From: SVTX01 sp964629615
GTDB taxonomy: Bacteria; Bacillota; Clostridia; Oscillospirales; CAG-272
DNA length: 16,150 bases
NCBI GenBank assembly: GCA_964629615.1
Contig: CAZVUD010000034.1
Location: 1-16,150, forward strand
Reading direction: 5' to 3'
In this document: positions 1 through 6,568 of the stretch, piece by piece
Position numbering within the stretch: the first letter of the stretch is position 1
Layout of the letters: each line of letters opens with the position of its first letter
Made by a program: the position numbers and the translations under genes
The notes under the pieces: model-generated
The model's database searches: none
What the model was told of the DNA's origin: nothing
What the model saw: only the letters and a program-made list of their open reading frames with translations

Positions 1-190
1 CGCTGAAACTCGAATGGGTTCAGGTAAGGGTTCACCCGAATACTGGGTTGCTGTTGTTAAGCCCGGCAGAGTAATGTTTGAAATGGACGGAGTTCCGGAG
101 GATGTAGCACGTGAGGCTATGCGTCTTGCAGGTCACAAGCTCCCCATAAAGACAAAATTCATGGTTAAAGAAGAAGCAAAGGAGGCATAA
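1..190 (+). CDS. rplP: 50S ribosomal protein L16, C-terminal part
   Basis: The 5' end is cut by the window edge; the reading frame begins at base 2 and gives the last 62 residues, ending with TAA at 188-190. The residues GSGKGSPEYWVAVVKPGR followed by ARLAGHKLP-like sequence (here REAMRLAGHKLPIKTKF) are the typical L16 C-terminal half, which contacts 23S rRNA near the A-site tRNA. The ribosome binding site of the next gene (AGGAGG, 180-185) sits inside the final codons, so rpmC translation is probably coupled to it. Its place directly before rpmC is the standard S10-operon order. Confidence 0.96.
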   Translation, partial: AETRMGSGKGSPEYWVAVVKPGRVMFEMDGVPEDVAREAMRLAGHKLPIKTKFMVKEEAKEA

Positions 191-194
191 GCTC

Positions 195-383
195 GTGAAA
201 GTTAAAGAAATCAGAGAAATGACAGCTGAAGAACTCAGCGCAAAGCTCGCAGAACTTAAGAAAGAGCTTTTCAACCTCCGTTTCCAGCACGCAGTAAATC
301 AGCTTGAAAATCCTCACAAGATCACAGAGGTTAAGCATGATATTGCTCGCGTAATGACAGTTCTCAATGAGAAGAACGCATAA
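195..383 (+). CDS. rpmC: 50S ribosomal protein L29
   Basis: A 62-residue protein of normal L29 length. The N-terminal helix MKVKEIREMTAEELSAKL and the LKKELFNLRFQ...NP segment are diagnostic. L29 is a two-helix protein next to the polypeptide exit tunnel and takes part in the docking site for trigger factor and SRP. The start is GTG at 195, chosen because it lies 9 bases after the AGGAGG at 180-185 and yields the conserved N-terminus. It begins 4 bases after the rplP stop. Confidence 0.97.
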   Translation: MKVKEIREMTAEELSAKLAELKKELFNLRFQHAVNQLENPHKITEVKHDIARVMTVLNEKNA

Positions 384-396
384 GGAGGAGAGAGTC

Positions 397-660
397 ATGA
401 CAGAACAGAGAGATACACTCAGAAAAGTAAGAGTTGGTATGGTTGTCAGCGACAAGATGGACAAGACAGTTGTTATCGCTATCGAAGACAATGTTAAGCA
501 CCCTGTTTACGGCAAGATAATCAAGCACACTCTTAAGGTTCACGCTCACGATGAGAACAACGAATGTGGCATCGGTGACAAGGTAAAGATCATGGAAACA
601 AGACCTCTTTCCAAGACGAAGAGATGGAGAGTTGTTGAAGTGATCGAAAAGGCTAAATAA
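397..660 (+). CDS. rpsQ: 30S ribosomal protein S17
   Basis: An 87-residue OB-fold protein of the 30S body that binds 16S rRNA early in assembly. Visible family motifs are RKVRVGMVVSDKMDKTVVIAI at the N-terminus, KHPVYGKIIK in the middle and ETRPLSKTKRWRVVEV near the C-terminus. The ATG at 397 is preferred over an in-frame ATG at 367: it follows the strong AAGGAGGAG at 382-390 with a 6-base gap, whereas the upstream ATG lies inside rpmC, lacks a good site and would add ten non-conserved residues. Confidence 0.97.
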   Translation: MTEQRDTLRKVRVGMVVSDKMDKTVVIAIEDNVKHPVYGKIIKHTLKVHAHDENNECGIGDKVKIMETRPLSKTKRWRVVEVIEKAK

Positions 661-738
661 TTTAGTCTTAAATTTTAAAAATAAGAATTCGAATAGTAGG
701 TACGTCGAAGCGTATTGAAACAGTAGGAGGAAATTAAG
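661..738 (+). other. Intercistronic spacer rpsQ-rplN
   Basis: An AT-rich 78-base gap, longer than most in this operon. I see only weak pairing potential and no credible promoter or terminator. It ends with the rplN ribosome binding site TAGGAGGA at 724-731. Confidence 0.5.
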
Positions 739-1107
739 ATGATTCAGCAAGAGTCAAGAATGAAAGTTGCCGACAATACCGGTGCTAAAGAGCTTTTGTG
801 CATCCGCGTACTTGGTGGTACAGGTCGCAGATATGCAAACATCGGCGATGTTGTGGTTTGCTCTGTAAAGAAGGCGATCCCCGGCGGTATGGTTAAAAAA
901 GGCGACGTTGTTAAGGCTGTTATAGTAAGAAGCGCACACGGTGCAAAGCGCGCTGACGGTTCTTACATCAAGTTCGACGAGAACGCAGCAGTTATAATAA
1001 GAGAAGACAATACACCCAGAGGAACACGTATTTTTGGTCCTGTGGCAAGAGAGCTCAGAGAAAAGGATTTCTTGAAGATCCTCTCCCTCGCTCCCGAAGT
1101 ACTTTGA
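739..1107 (+). CDS. rplN: 50S ribosomal protein L14
   Basis: A 122-residue protein, the standard L14 length. The N-terminus MIQQESRMKVADNTGAKEL, the KKAIPGGMVKKGDVVKAVIVR core and the RIFGPVARELREKDFLKILSLAPEV C-terminal signature are all present. L14 is a beta-barrel protein on the 50S interface side that forms an intersubunit bridge with 16S rRNA and contacts L19. AGGAGG at 725-730 lies 8 bases before the ATG. It is followed by rplX as in the normal spc operon. Confidence 0.98.
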   Translation: MIQQESRMKVADNTGAKELLCIRVLGGTGRRYANIGDVVVCSVKKAIPGGMVKKGDVVKAVIVRSAHGAKRADGSYIKFDENAAVIIREDNTPRGTRIFGPVARELREKDFLKILSLAPEVL

Positions 1108-1125
1108 TCAAGGAGGTAACAAGAA

Positions 1126-1440
1126 ATGGCACAGCTTCATATTAAGACAGGCGATACCGTTGTAGTTCTCTCCGGTAGTTCAAAGGGCGTTCGCGGCGAA
1201 GTTATCGCAACCTCCCCCAAGGAAGGTAAGGTAATCGTTAAGGGCGCAAACATGATAAAGAAGCACGTTAAGGCTCAGAGACAGGGCGAAGTTGGCGGCA
1301 TCATCGACGCTGAGGGCGCAATGTATGCTTGCAAGGTAGCTCTTTACTGCCCCAAGTGCGACAAGGGTGTTAGAGTTCACACCGTTATCGAAGACGGTAA
1401 GAAGATCCGTACATGCAAGTGCGGTCACAAGTTTGATTGA
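1126..1440 (+). CDS. rplX: 50S ribosomal protein L24, zinc-ribbon form
   Basis: A 104-residue L24 with an N-terminal KOW motif (HIKTGDTVVVLSGSSKG) and a C-terminal four-cysteine ribbon. L24 initiates 50S assembly and lies by the tunnel exit. Cysteines are C75, C78, C97 and C99, so the second knuckle reads C-K-C-G (one residue between cysteines), where the C-plus forms I know have two residues (CxxCG). His101 follows directly and could offer another ligand. AAGGAGGT at 1110-1117 precedes the ATG. The function call is firm; zinc binding by the shortened knuckle is inference. Confidence 0.97.
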   Translation: MAQLHIKTGDTVVVLSGSSKGVRGEVIATSPKEGKVIVKGANMIKKHVKAQRQGEVGGIIDAEGAMYACKVALYCPKCDKGVRVHTVIEDGKKIRTCKCGHKFD

Positions 1441-1454
1441 GGAGGGTAAAAGAA

Positions 1455-1994
1455 ATGGCAAGACTTAGACAGATGTATTCTTCCGAGGTTGCTCCCGCCC
1501 TCATGAAGAAATATGCTTACAGCAGCGTAATGCAGATCCCCAAGTTCGATAAGATCGTTATCAACATTGGTGCAGGTGATGCAAAAGAAAACAGCAAGGT
1601 TATAGATTCCATAATCAATGACCTTACAATAATTTCCGGTCAGAAGGCAGTTCCCACATATGCAAAGAAGTCCGTTGCGAACTTCAAGCTTCGTGAGGGC
1701 ATGAAGATCGGTGCGAAGGTAACACTTCGCGGTGAGAAGATGTACGAATTCATGGACAGACTCTTCAACTTTGCTCTTCCCAGAGTTCGTGACTTCAAGG
1801 GTATCAATCCCAACGCTTTTGACGGCCGCGGTAACTACTCCCTCGGTATTAAGGAACAGCTTATATTCCCTGAGATCGAGTACGATAAGATCGACAAGAT
1901 TCGTGGTATGGATATCTGCTTTGTAACAACAGCGCAGACAGACGACGAGGCAAGAGAGTTGCTCACACTTATGGGCGCTCCCTTCGCAAAATAA
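1455..1994 (+). CDS. rplE: 50S ribosomal protein L5
   Basis: A 179-residue L5, which binds 5S rRNA in the central protuberance and touches P-site tRNA. Diagnostic segments are KFDKIVINIGAGDA near residues 30-45, ISGQKAVPTYAKKSVANFKLREGMKIGAKVTLRG, LPRVRDFKGI and SFDGRGNYSLGIKEQLIFPEI-like sequence (here AFDGRGNYSLGI). The ATG at 1455 gives the conserved start and follows AGGAGG at 1440-1445, which overlaps the rplX stop codon. An in-frame TTG at 1437 would lie upstream of that site and is rejected as the start. Confidence 0.97.
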   Translation: MARLRQMYSSEVAPALMKKYAYSSVMQIPKFDKIVINIGAGDAKENSKVIDSIINDLTIISGQKAVPTYAKKSVANFKLREGMKIGAKVTLRGEKMYEFMDRLFNFALPRVRDFKGINPNAFDGRGNYSLGIKEQLIFPEIEYDKIDKIRGMDICFVTTAQTDDEARELLTLMGAPFAK

Positions 1995-2010
1995 TCGGAG
2001 GTAATTACAA

Positions 2011-2196
2011 ATGGCTAAATTAGCAATGATACTCAAGCAGCAGAAGCCCCAGAAGTATTCCACAAGAGAATACAACAGATGCAAGATTTGCGGTCGTCCC
2101 CATTCTTACATGCGTAAGTATGGTATCTGCCGTATCTGCTTCAGAGAGCTCGCATATAAGGGCGAGATCCCCGGCGTAAAGAAGGCTAGCTGGTAA
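2011..2196 (+). CDS. rpsZ: 30S ribosomal protein S14, zinc-binding (type Z)
   Basis: A 61-residue short S14. It carries the full zinc ribbon: C24 and C27 in RCKICGRPHSYMRKYGIC, then C40 and C43 in CRICFREL. The C-terminal IPGVKKASW is the invariant S14 end. S14 binds the 16S 3' major domain in the 30S head late in assembly. The zinc-containing form is usual in the spc operon of Gram-positive bacteria; the zinc-free paralogue, if present, would be elsewhere. GGAGGT lies at 1997-2002. An unusually long gap follows before rpsH. Confidence 0.98.
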   Translation: MAKLAMILKQQKPQKYSTREYNRCKICGRPHSYMRKYGICRICFRELAYKGEIPGVKKASW

Positions 2197-2410
2197 TTAT
2201 TTAAAGCTTTTATTCGGAAACGAATGAAATAAACAGGTTCGGAGTTTGGAGATCACAGACATGCTTCTGTGATATCCCCGACTTGCGAACTTCCCCACTA
2301 CCAAAAGGAAGTTAATCGGAAATGTTGACGATCCGTTGGACTTAACCGTTGGTATGCCGCCATATAATGGCAGCAAGAAAATATTAAACTTGCATCAGGA
2401 GGAAAGAAAA
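2197..2410 (+). promoter_or_regulatory. Structured rpsZ-rpsH intercistronic region, candidate RNA element
   Basis: A 214-base gap in an otherwise compact operon with several potential hairpins. The first is an 8-bp stem, 2209-2216 with 2221-2228, capped by GAAA. The second is the large imperfect hairpin at 2237-2290. The third is a 7-bp pairing of AACTTCC (2288-2294) with GGAAGTT (2307-2313), which competes with the base of the large hairpin. The fourth is GCCAT-ATA-ATGGC at 2359-2371 with flanking GC pairs. CCGTTGG is repeated directly at 2333-2339 and 2346-2352. No gene is visible. A cis-acting translational control element for rpsH and downstream genes is plausible; in E. coli, S8 represses the spc operon through mRNA structure near rplE. 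It does not match an r-protein leader I recognise. Confidence 0.45.
2237..2290 (+). ncRNA. Long imperfect hairpin in rpsZ-rpsH leader
   Basis: The apical stem is 8 perfect pairs, ATCACAGA (2252-2259) with TCTGTGAT (2266-2273), around the loop CATGCT. The basal stem is GTTCG (2237-2241) with CGAAC (2286-2290). Between them are short paired blocks (for example GGA with TCC, AGT with ACT) separated by asymmetric bulges, the architecture often seen in protein-binding RNA sites. No T tract follows, so it is not an intrinsic terminator. Confidence 0.5.
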
Positions 2411-2806
2411 ATGCAAATGTCCGATGTTATTGCAGATATGCTCACAAGAATCAGAAATGCTAGCAACGCTAAGCATGCTACTGTTGACATTCCTGCATCC
2501 AACATGAAGAAGTCCATCGCTGATATCCTTGTTGAAGAAGGTTATATCAAGAGCTATGAGATCATAGACGATGGCAAGCAGGGTACTATCAGAGTTACTC
2601 TTAAGTACCTCGGTAAGACAAAGGTTATTAGAGGCCTTAAGCGCGTATCAAAGCCCGGTCTTCGTATCTATGTGGGATATGAGAATATGCCCAAGGTTAT
2701 GAACGGTCTTGGTATCGCTATCGTTTCTACATCTAAGGGAATCATGACAGACAAGAAGGCTCGCGCAGCTAAGGTTGGCGGCGAGGTTCTCGCGTTTGTT
2801 TGGTAA
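2411..2806 (+). CDS. rpsH: 30S ribosomal protein S8
   Basis: A 131-residue S8, a primary 16S rRNA binder of the central domain and, in E. coli, the spc-operon repressor. Family marks are the N-terminal MSDVIADMLTRIRNA, the SKPGLRIYV segment, and the C-terminal GLGIAIVSTSKGIMTDKKAR signature ending GGEVLAFVW. The start at 2411 follows AGGAGG at 2397-2402 with an 8-base gap; an ATG two codons later (2417) is also possible. The frame stays open upstream to a TTG at 2336, but that 25-codon extension crosses the ribosome binding site and shows no conservation. Confidence 0.97.
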   Translation: MQMSDVIADMLTRIRNASNAKHATVDIPASNMKKSIADILVEEGYIKSYEIIDDGKQGTIRVTLKYLGKTKVIRGLKRVSKPGLRIYVGYENMPKVMNGLGIAIVSTSKGIMTDKKARAAKVGGEVLAFVW

Positions 2807-2826
2807 TTTAACAGGAGGATACTAAT

Positions 2827-3447
2827 ATGTCAAGAATTGGTAGAATGCCTGTCGTAATACCTGCAGGTGTAACAGTAACAGTAAACGGTAACACAGTTAC
2901 CGCAAAGGGTCCTAAGGGAACACTTACGGAGTCCTTCAGCGATAAGATGACTATCGCTATCGAGGGTAATAACATCCTCGTATCCCGTCATTCAGACGAA
3001 AAGGAAGACAGAAGCCTTCACGGTCTTACACGCGCTCTCATCCAGAACATGGTAACAGGTGTTTCTGTAGGTTACAGAAAGATCCTCGTGATCATGGGCG
3101 TTGGTTACAAGTGCGTTAAGGTTGGTAAGAACCTCCAGCTCTTCCTCGGTCACTCCCTTGTTCCTACAAGCGGACTTCCCCAGGATAAATTCATCATCAG
3201 CGATACAGATGAGGTTACTCTCTCCGTTCCTACAGACGCAGAGATCAAGGCTCAGGGCATCGACAAGATGATAAGTGAAAAGATCAACAGCGGTCTTGTA
3301 ATCGTTGTTGAAGGTGCTAACAAGCAGGCAGTTGGTCAGATGGCAGCTGTTATAAGAGGCAAGCGTCCTCCCGAACCTTATCACGGTAAGGGTATCCGCT
3401 ACATTGACGAGTATGTTCGTCGTAAAGCCGGTAAGACTGGTAAATAA
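2827..3447 (+). CDS. rplF: 50S ribosomal protein L6, with enlarged C-terminal domain
   Basis: L6 has two similar alpha/beta domains and binds 23S rRNA beside the sarcin-ricin loop and L7/L12 stalk base. This protein is 206 residues against about 179 for B. subtilis L6. The N-terminal MSRIGRMPVVIPAGVTV, the GPKGTL motif, and the C-terminal PPEPYHGKGIRY...RRKAGK are standard. The extra 27 or so residues lie between about 116 and 157: the usual GYSHP-type strand reads GHSLVP, followed by additional sequence including AEIKAQGIDKMISEKINSG before the conserved VEGANKQAVGQMAAVIRGKR. No frame break is present. AGGAGG is at 2813-2818. Confidence 0.95.
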   Translation: MSRIGRMPVVIPAGVTVTVNGNTVTAKGPKGTLTESFSDKMTIAIEGNNILVSRHSDEKEDRSLHGLTRALIQNMVTGVSVGYRKILVIMGVGYKCVKVGKNLQLFLGHSLVPTSGLPQDKFIISDTDEVTLSVPTDAEIKAQGIDKMISEKINSGLVIVVEGANKQAVGQMAAVIRGKRPPEPYHGKGIRYIDEYVRRKAGKTGK

Positions 3448-3465
3448 TGAAAGGAGTGGAGTAAA

Positions 3466-3825
3466 ATGGTATCAAGAAAAGACAGCAACAAGGCTCGCCT
3501 TAAGAGACATAAGAGAGTCAGAGCAAAGATTTCAGGTACTGCAGCTCGTCCCCGTCTTTGCGTATATCGCTCTAATGCGAATATTTCCGCACAGATCATT
3601 GACGACGTAGCAGGCAAGACATTGGTTTCCGCTTCAACTTACGGTAACGGCTTCGAGGGCAACGGTGGCAACAAGGCTGCTGCTCGTGAAGTAGGTAAGA
3701 TGCTTGCGGAAAAGGCTACAGCAATGGGCATCACAGAAGTCGTTTTCGACAGAGGCGGCTATGTATATCACGGACGTGTATCGGAATTGGCTGAAGGCGC
3801 TCGCGAGGGCGGCCTGAAGTTCTGA
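3466..3825 (+). CDS. rplR: 50S ribosomal protein L18
   Basis: A 119-residue L18, which binds 5S rRNA together with L5 and L25/L5 partners and mediates its attachment to the 50S subunit. The basic N-terminus with KARLKRHKRVRAKISGTAARPRLCVYRSN is diagnostic, as are the KTLVSAST segment and the C-terminal VFDRGGYVYHGRVSELAEGAREGGLKF. The start ATG at 3466 follows a GGAG-rich site at about 3452-3459. It lies 18 bases after rplF, the usual order. Confidence 0.97.
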   Translation: MVSRKDSNKARLKRHKRVRAKISGTAARPRLCVYRSNANISAQIIDDVAGKTLVSASTYGNGFEGNGGNKAAAREVGKMLAEKATAMGITEVVFDRGGYVYHGRVSELAEGAREGGLKF

Positions 3826-3856
3826 TCATTTTTGATCGGTAACCGGTTTATACACT

Positions 3857-3877
3857 GTTCAAAACAATTATTTGAAC
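3857..3877 (+). other. Small A/T-rich hairpin before rpsE
   Basis: GTTCAAA (3857-3863) pairs with TTTGAAC (3871-3877) around a 7-base loop in the 74-base rplR-rpsE spacer, followed by a short T run. The stem has only two GC pairs, so it is too weak to count as a terminator. It may be a minor RNA structure or chance. Confidence 0.3.
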
Positions 3878-3899
3878 ATTTTTCAGGAGGAAACCAGAA

Positions 3900-4403
3900 A
3901 TGGCACAGAAATTTAATCCGGCAGAAGTTGAGCTTACAAACAAGCTCGTTTCGCTGAACCGTGTTTCCAAGACAGTTAAGGGTGGTCGTATCGCTCGCTT
4001 CGCAGCTCTTATGGTAGTTGGCGATGGCAACGGTCACGTTGGTGTAGGTCTTGGTAAGGCAGCTGAAGTTCCCGAAGCAATCCGCAAGGGAATCGAAGAC
4101 GCAAAGAAGAATATGATAGAAGTTTCCCTTAAGGGAACAACAATACCCCACGAGGTTACAGGCGTATTCGGCGCAGGTAAGGTGCTTCTTAAGCCCGCTG
4201 CACTTGGTACAGGTATCATCGCAGGTGGTAAGGTAAGAGCTGTTCTTGAAGCAGCAGGTATTTCCAATATCAGAGCAAAGTGCCTCCGTTCCAACAATCC
4301 TACAAACGTAGTTAAGGCTACTATGGAAGGACTTCGTGAACTCCGCACTGCTGAAGAAGTTGCTAAGATACGCGATATAAGCGTTGAACAGGTTAAGGGT
4401 TAA
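3900..4403 (+). CDS. rpsE: 30S ribosomal protein S5
   Basis: A 167-residue S5, which acts in decoding accuracy, mRNA unwinding at the entry channel, and is a classic spectinomycin-resistance locus. The S5 double-stranded-RNA-binding segment TVKGGRIARFAALMVVGDGNGHVGVGLGKAAEVPEAIRKG is intact, as is the C-terminal GTGIIAGGKVRAVLEAAGISNIRAKCLRSNNPTNVVKAT. No change typical of spectinomycin resistance is obvious in the loop before the dsRBD, though I cannot align it precisely. AGGAGG is at 3886-3891, 8 bases before the ATG. Confidence 0.97.
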   Translation: MAQKFNPAEVELTNKLVSLNRVSKTVKGGRIARFAALMVVGDGNGHVGVGLGKAAEVPEAIRKGIEDAKKNMIEVSLKGTTIPHEVTGVFGAGKVLLKPAALGTGIIAGGKVRAVLEAAGISNIRAKCLRSNNPTNVVKATMEGLRELRTAEEVAKIRDISVEQVKG

Positions 4404-4417
4404 GGAGGAGCATGATA

Positions 4418-4597
4418 ATGAAAAAGGTAACACTTGTAAAGAGTCTTATTGCTTCCAAGCCCAACCAGAAGGCAACTGCAAAGTCACTCGGTCTTACAAA
4501 GATCGGCGACAGCATTGTACACGCTGATGACGCAGTTCTTGCAGGCAAGATCAAGGTCATCGCTCACCTCGTAACAGTAGAAACTGTTGAAGGCTAA
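4418..4597 (+). CDS. rpmD: 50S ribosomal protein L30
   Basis: A 59-residue L30 of the bacterial short form, with MKKVTLVKSLIASKPNQKATAKSLGL at the N-terminus and the C-terminal IVHADDAVLAGKIKVIAHLVTVE. The SK-x5-x-TAKSLGL signature is typical. Two ATGs are in frame, 4412 and 4418. The latter is chosen because it lies 9 bases after the GGAGG at 4404-4408, and the former would sit only 3 bases away. The gene begins 14 bases after rpsE. Confidence 0.95.
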   Translation: MKKVTLVKSLIASKPNQKATAKSLGLTKIGDSIVHADDAVLAGKIKVIAHLVTVETVEG

Positions 4598-4612
4598 TAG
4601 GAGGTACAAGTA

Positions 4613-5053
4613 ATGAAACTTAACGAACTTAGACCCGCTGAGGGTTCAGCAAAGTCCGCTTACAGAAAGGGCAGAGGCCCCGGATCCGGTAACGGTAAGA
4701 CAGCAGGTAAGGGACATAAGGGTCAGAACGCACGCTCAGGCGGCGGTGTAAGACCCGGATTCGAGGGAGGTCAGCTTCCTCTTTACAGAAAGCATCCTAA
4801 GAGAGGCTTTAACAACAAATTTGCAACACACTACGCTACAGTAAACGTATCTGCACTCAACAGCTTTGAGGATGGTGCAGTAGTTGACATTCAGGCACTT
4901 CTTGACGCAAGAATCATTCGTAAGCCTATGGATGGACTCAAGGTTCTCGGTAACGGTGAACTTACAAAGAAGTTAACTGTTAAAGCAGTAGTCTTTTCAG
5001 CAACAGCAAAGGAAAAGATAGCAGCAGCAGGTGGACAGGCAGAGGAGGTATAA
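4613..5053 (+). CDS. rplO: 50S ribosomal protein L15
   Basis: A 146-residue L15, which spans 23S domains and is needed late in 50S assembly. The N-terminus MKLNELRPAEGS, the long glycine/arginine/lysine-rich extension with GRGPGSGNGKTAGKGHKGQNAR and GGGVRPGFEGGQLPLYRKHPKRGF, and the globular C-terminus with LKVLGNGELTKKLTVKA are all characteristic. AGGAGGT at about 4599-4605 precedes the ATG. Its stop is 3 bases from the secY start, so secY is likely translationally coupled. Confidence 0.97.
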   Translation: MKLNELRPAEGSAKSAYRKGRGPGSGNGKTAGKGHKGQNARSGGGVRPGFEGGQLPLYRKHPKRGFNNKFATHYATVNVSALNSFEDGAVVDIQALLDARIIRKPMDGLKVLGNGELTKKLTVKAVVFSATAKEKIAAAGGQAEEV

Positions 5054-5056
5054 AGG

Positions 5057-6529
5057 ATGTTTCAGACGTTAAAAAATGCATGGAAGACGCCCGAGCTTAA
5101 GGTTAAGCTCCTCTTCACATTGGTTATCGTTATCCTTTACCGTCTTGGAGCCAGCATCCCGATCCCGTGGGTAAACCCTGATACGGTTTCGAGCTTTGCA
5201 AATCAGACATCCGGCACAGTGCTTGAGTATCTCAGCCTTCTGTCGGGTGGTGCGATGAGCCAGGCTACATTGTTTGCTCTCTCGGTATCTCCTTACATTA
5301 CTGCATCCATCGTAATGCAGCTTCTTACTATCGCTATTCCGAAGCTCGAAGAGCTTTCCAAGAATGGCGAGGAAGGCAAGAAGAAGATCAACATGATCAC
5401 AAGATTTATCACAGTTGGTCTTGCTCTTGTAACTTCATTCGGTTACACTACAATGATCATCAGCTACAACATGACAACATTTACTGTAAACGCTAACCCT
5501 GTTGATATTTTCAAGAACGGTTACGGTTTGCAGTTCATCACAATGATAGCTTGCTACTGTGCAGGTGCGGCTCTCGTTATGTGGCTTGCTGAAGCGATCA
5601 ATGAAAGAGGTATTGGTAACGGTATCTCTATCATCCTTTTCGTAAACATTCTCGCAGGTCTGCCCTCTACCATCAACTCGCTCTGGAAGTTCGCTTCCAT
5701 GCCTGTTCAGTCGGCTATCAAGAATGGCAGCGTTACATTCGGTTCCATCGCTTATCCCATAATCGCGATCCTTATCGTGGCTGTGGTATTGGCAGCAACC
5801 TACTTCTGCGTATGGTTTACAAACTCTGAAAGAAGAATCCCCGTTAAGTATGCTAAGCGCGTTGTTGGCAGAAAGATGTACGGCGGTCAGTCGTCCAACC
5901 TTCCCCTCAAGCTCAACATGTCCGGAGTTATGCCTATCATCTTTGCAAACGCTATCGTTACGATCCCCGCAACGATCGCTGCATTTGCAAACAGAGATGG
6001 CAAGAGCGGCTTCTGGAACGGTGTTACTAACATATTTAACATCAACAAGCCCCTTTATATCGTTATAAACATCGGCTTGCTCATCGCATTCTCTTTCTTC
6101 TATATAATGATATCCTTCAATCCCGTTGAAGTAGCAAACAACATTCAGAACAACGGTGGTGCGATCCCCGGCAGAAAGCCCGGTCGTCCCACAAGAGAAT
6201 ATATCCAGAAGGTACTCAACAGAGTTACATTCATAGGCGCTATATTCCTCTGCATCATTGCAGGTGTCCCGATGATAATCAATGCTATCACTTCTATCGA
6301 CGGAATTCAGAACGCTATCCTTTCACAGCTCTCGGGTATTCCCAAGGAATATATTTCCATGTATTCAGGCTTGGGCTTGCTCAGCAGCTATCAGACAGTT
6401 CTGTCAGGAATATCAAGTCTTGCATTCTCCGGCTCTTCACTCCTTATCGTTATCGGTGTTGCACTTGAAACGATCAGAGAGCTTGAAGCACAGCTTACAA
6501 TGCGTAATTACAAGGGCTTCCTTGACTGA
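5057..6529 (+). CDS. secY: Protein translocase subunit SecY
   Basis: The main channel of the Sec translocon: ten membrane helices that pass unfolded proteins across or into the cytoplasmic membrane with SecE, SecG and SecA. The N-terminus MFQTLKNAWKTPELKVKLLFTL, the plug-region LSLLSGGAMSQATLFALSVSPYITASIVMQLL, the cytosolic SERRIPVKYAKRVVGRKMYGGQSSNLPLKLNMSGVMP and the C-terminal FSGSSLLIVIGVALETIRELEAQL are diagnostic. At 490 residues it is longer than B. subtilis (about 430) or E. coli (443). Extra length lies around residues 310-330 and in an extended outer loop before the last helix (about 410-456). GGAGG at 5044-5048 lies in the end of rplO. Confidence 0.97.
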   Translation: MFQTLKNAWKTPELKVKLLFTLVIVILYRLGASIPIPWVNPDTVSSFANQTSGTVLEYLSLLSGGAMSQATLFALSVSPYITASIVMQLLTIAIPKLEELSKNGEEGKKKINMITRFITVGLALVTSFGYTTMIISYNMTTFTVNANPVDIFKNGYGLQFITMIACYCAGAALVMWLAEAINERGIGNGISIILFVNILAGLPSTINSLWKFASMPVQSAIKNGSVTFGSIAYPIIAILIVAVVLAATYFCVWFTNSERRIPVKYAKRVVGRKMYGGQSSNLPLKLNMSGVMPIIFANAIVTIPATIAAFANRDGKSGFWNGVTNIFNINKPLYIVINIGLLIAFSFFYIMISFNPVEVANNIQNNGGAIPGRKPGRPTREYIQKVLNRVTFIGAIFLCIIAGVPMIINAITSIDGIQNAILSQLSGIPKEYISMYSGLGLLSSYQTVLSGISSLAFSGSSLLIVIGVALETIRELEAQLTMRNYKGFLD

Positions 6530-6568
6530 TAACACATCACACCAATTAACAATATTCGGAGGTTAACG

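Noticed and set aside
367..396. Upstream ATG extension of S17
   Set aside because: It starts inside rpmC without a suitable ribosome binding site; the conserved S17 N-terminus begins at 397 after AAGGAGGAG.
2363..2368. A perfect TATAAT before rpsH as an internal promoter
   Set aside because: It sits in the loop side of a small hairpin; the only TTGACG nearby (2325-2330) is 32 bases away, and nothing at 16-18 bases resembles a -35 box.
2336..2410. TTG-initiated N-terminal extension of S8
   Set aside because: It has no ribosome binding site, crosses the strong AGGAGG at 2397-2402, and adds 25 residues unknown in S8.
3857..3877. Terminator between rplR and rpsE
   Set aside because: The stem is 7 bp with only two GC pairs and a 7-base loop, and essential genes of the same operon follow.
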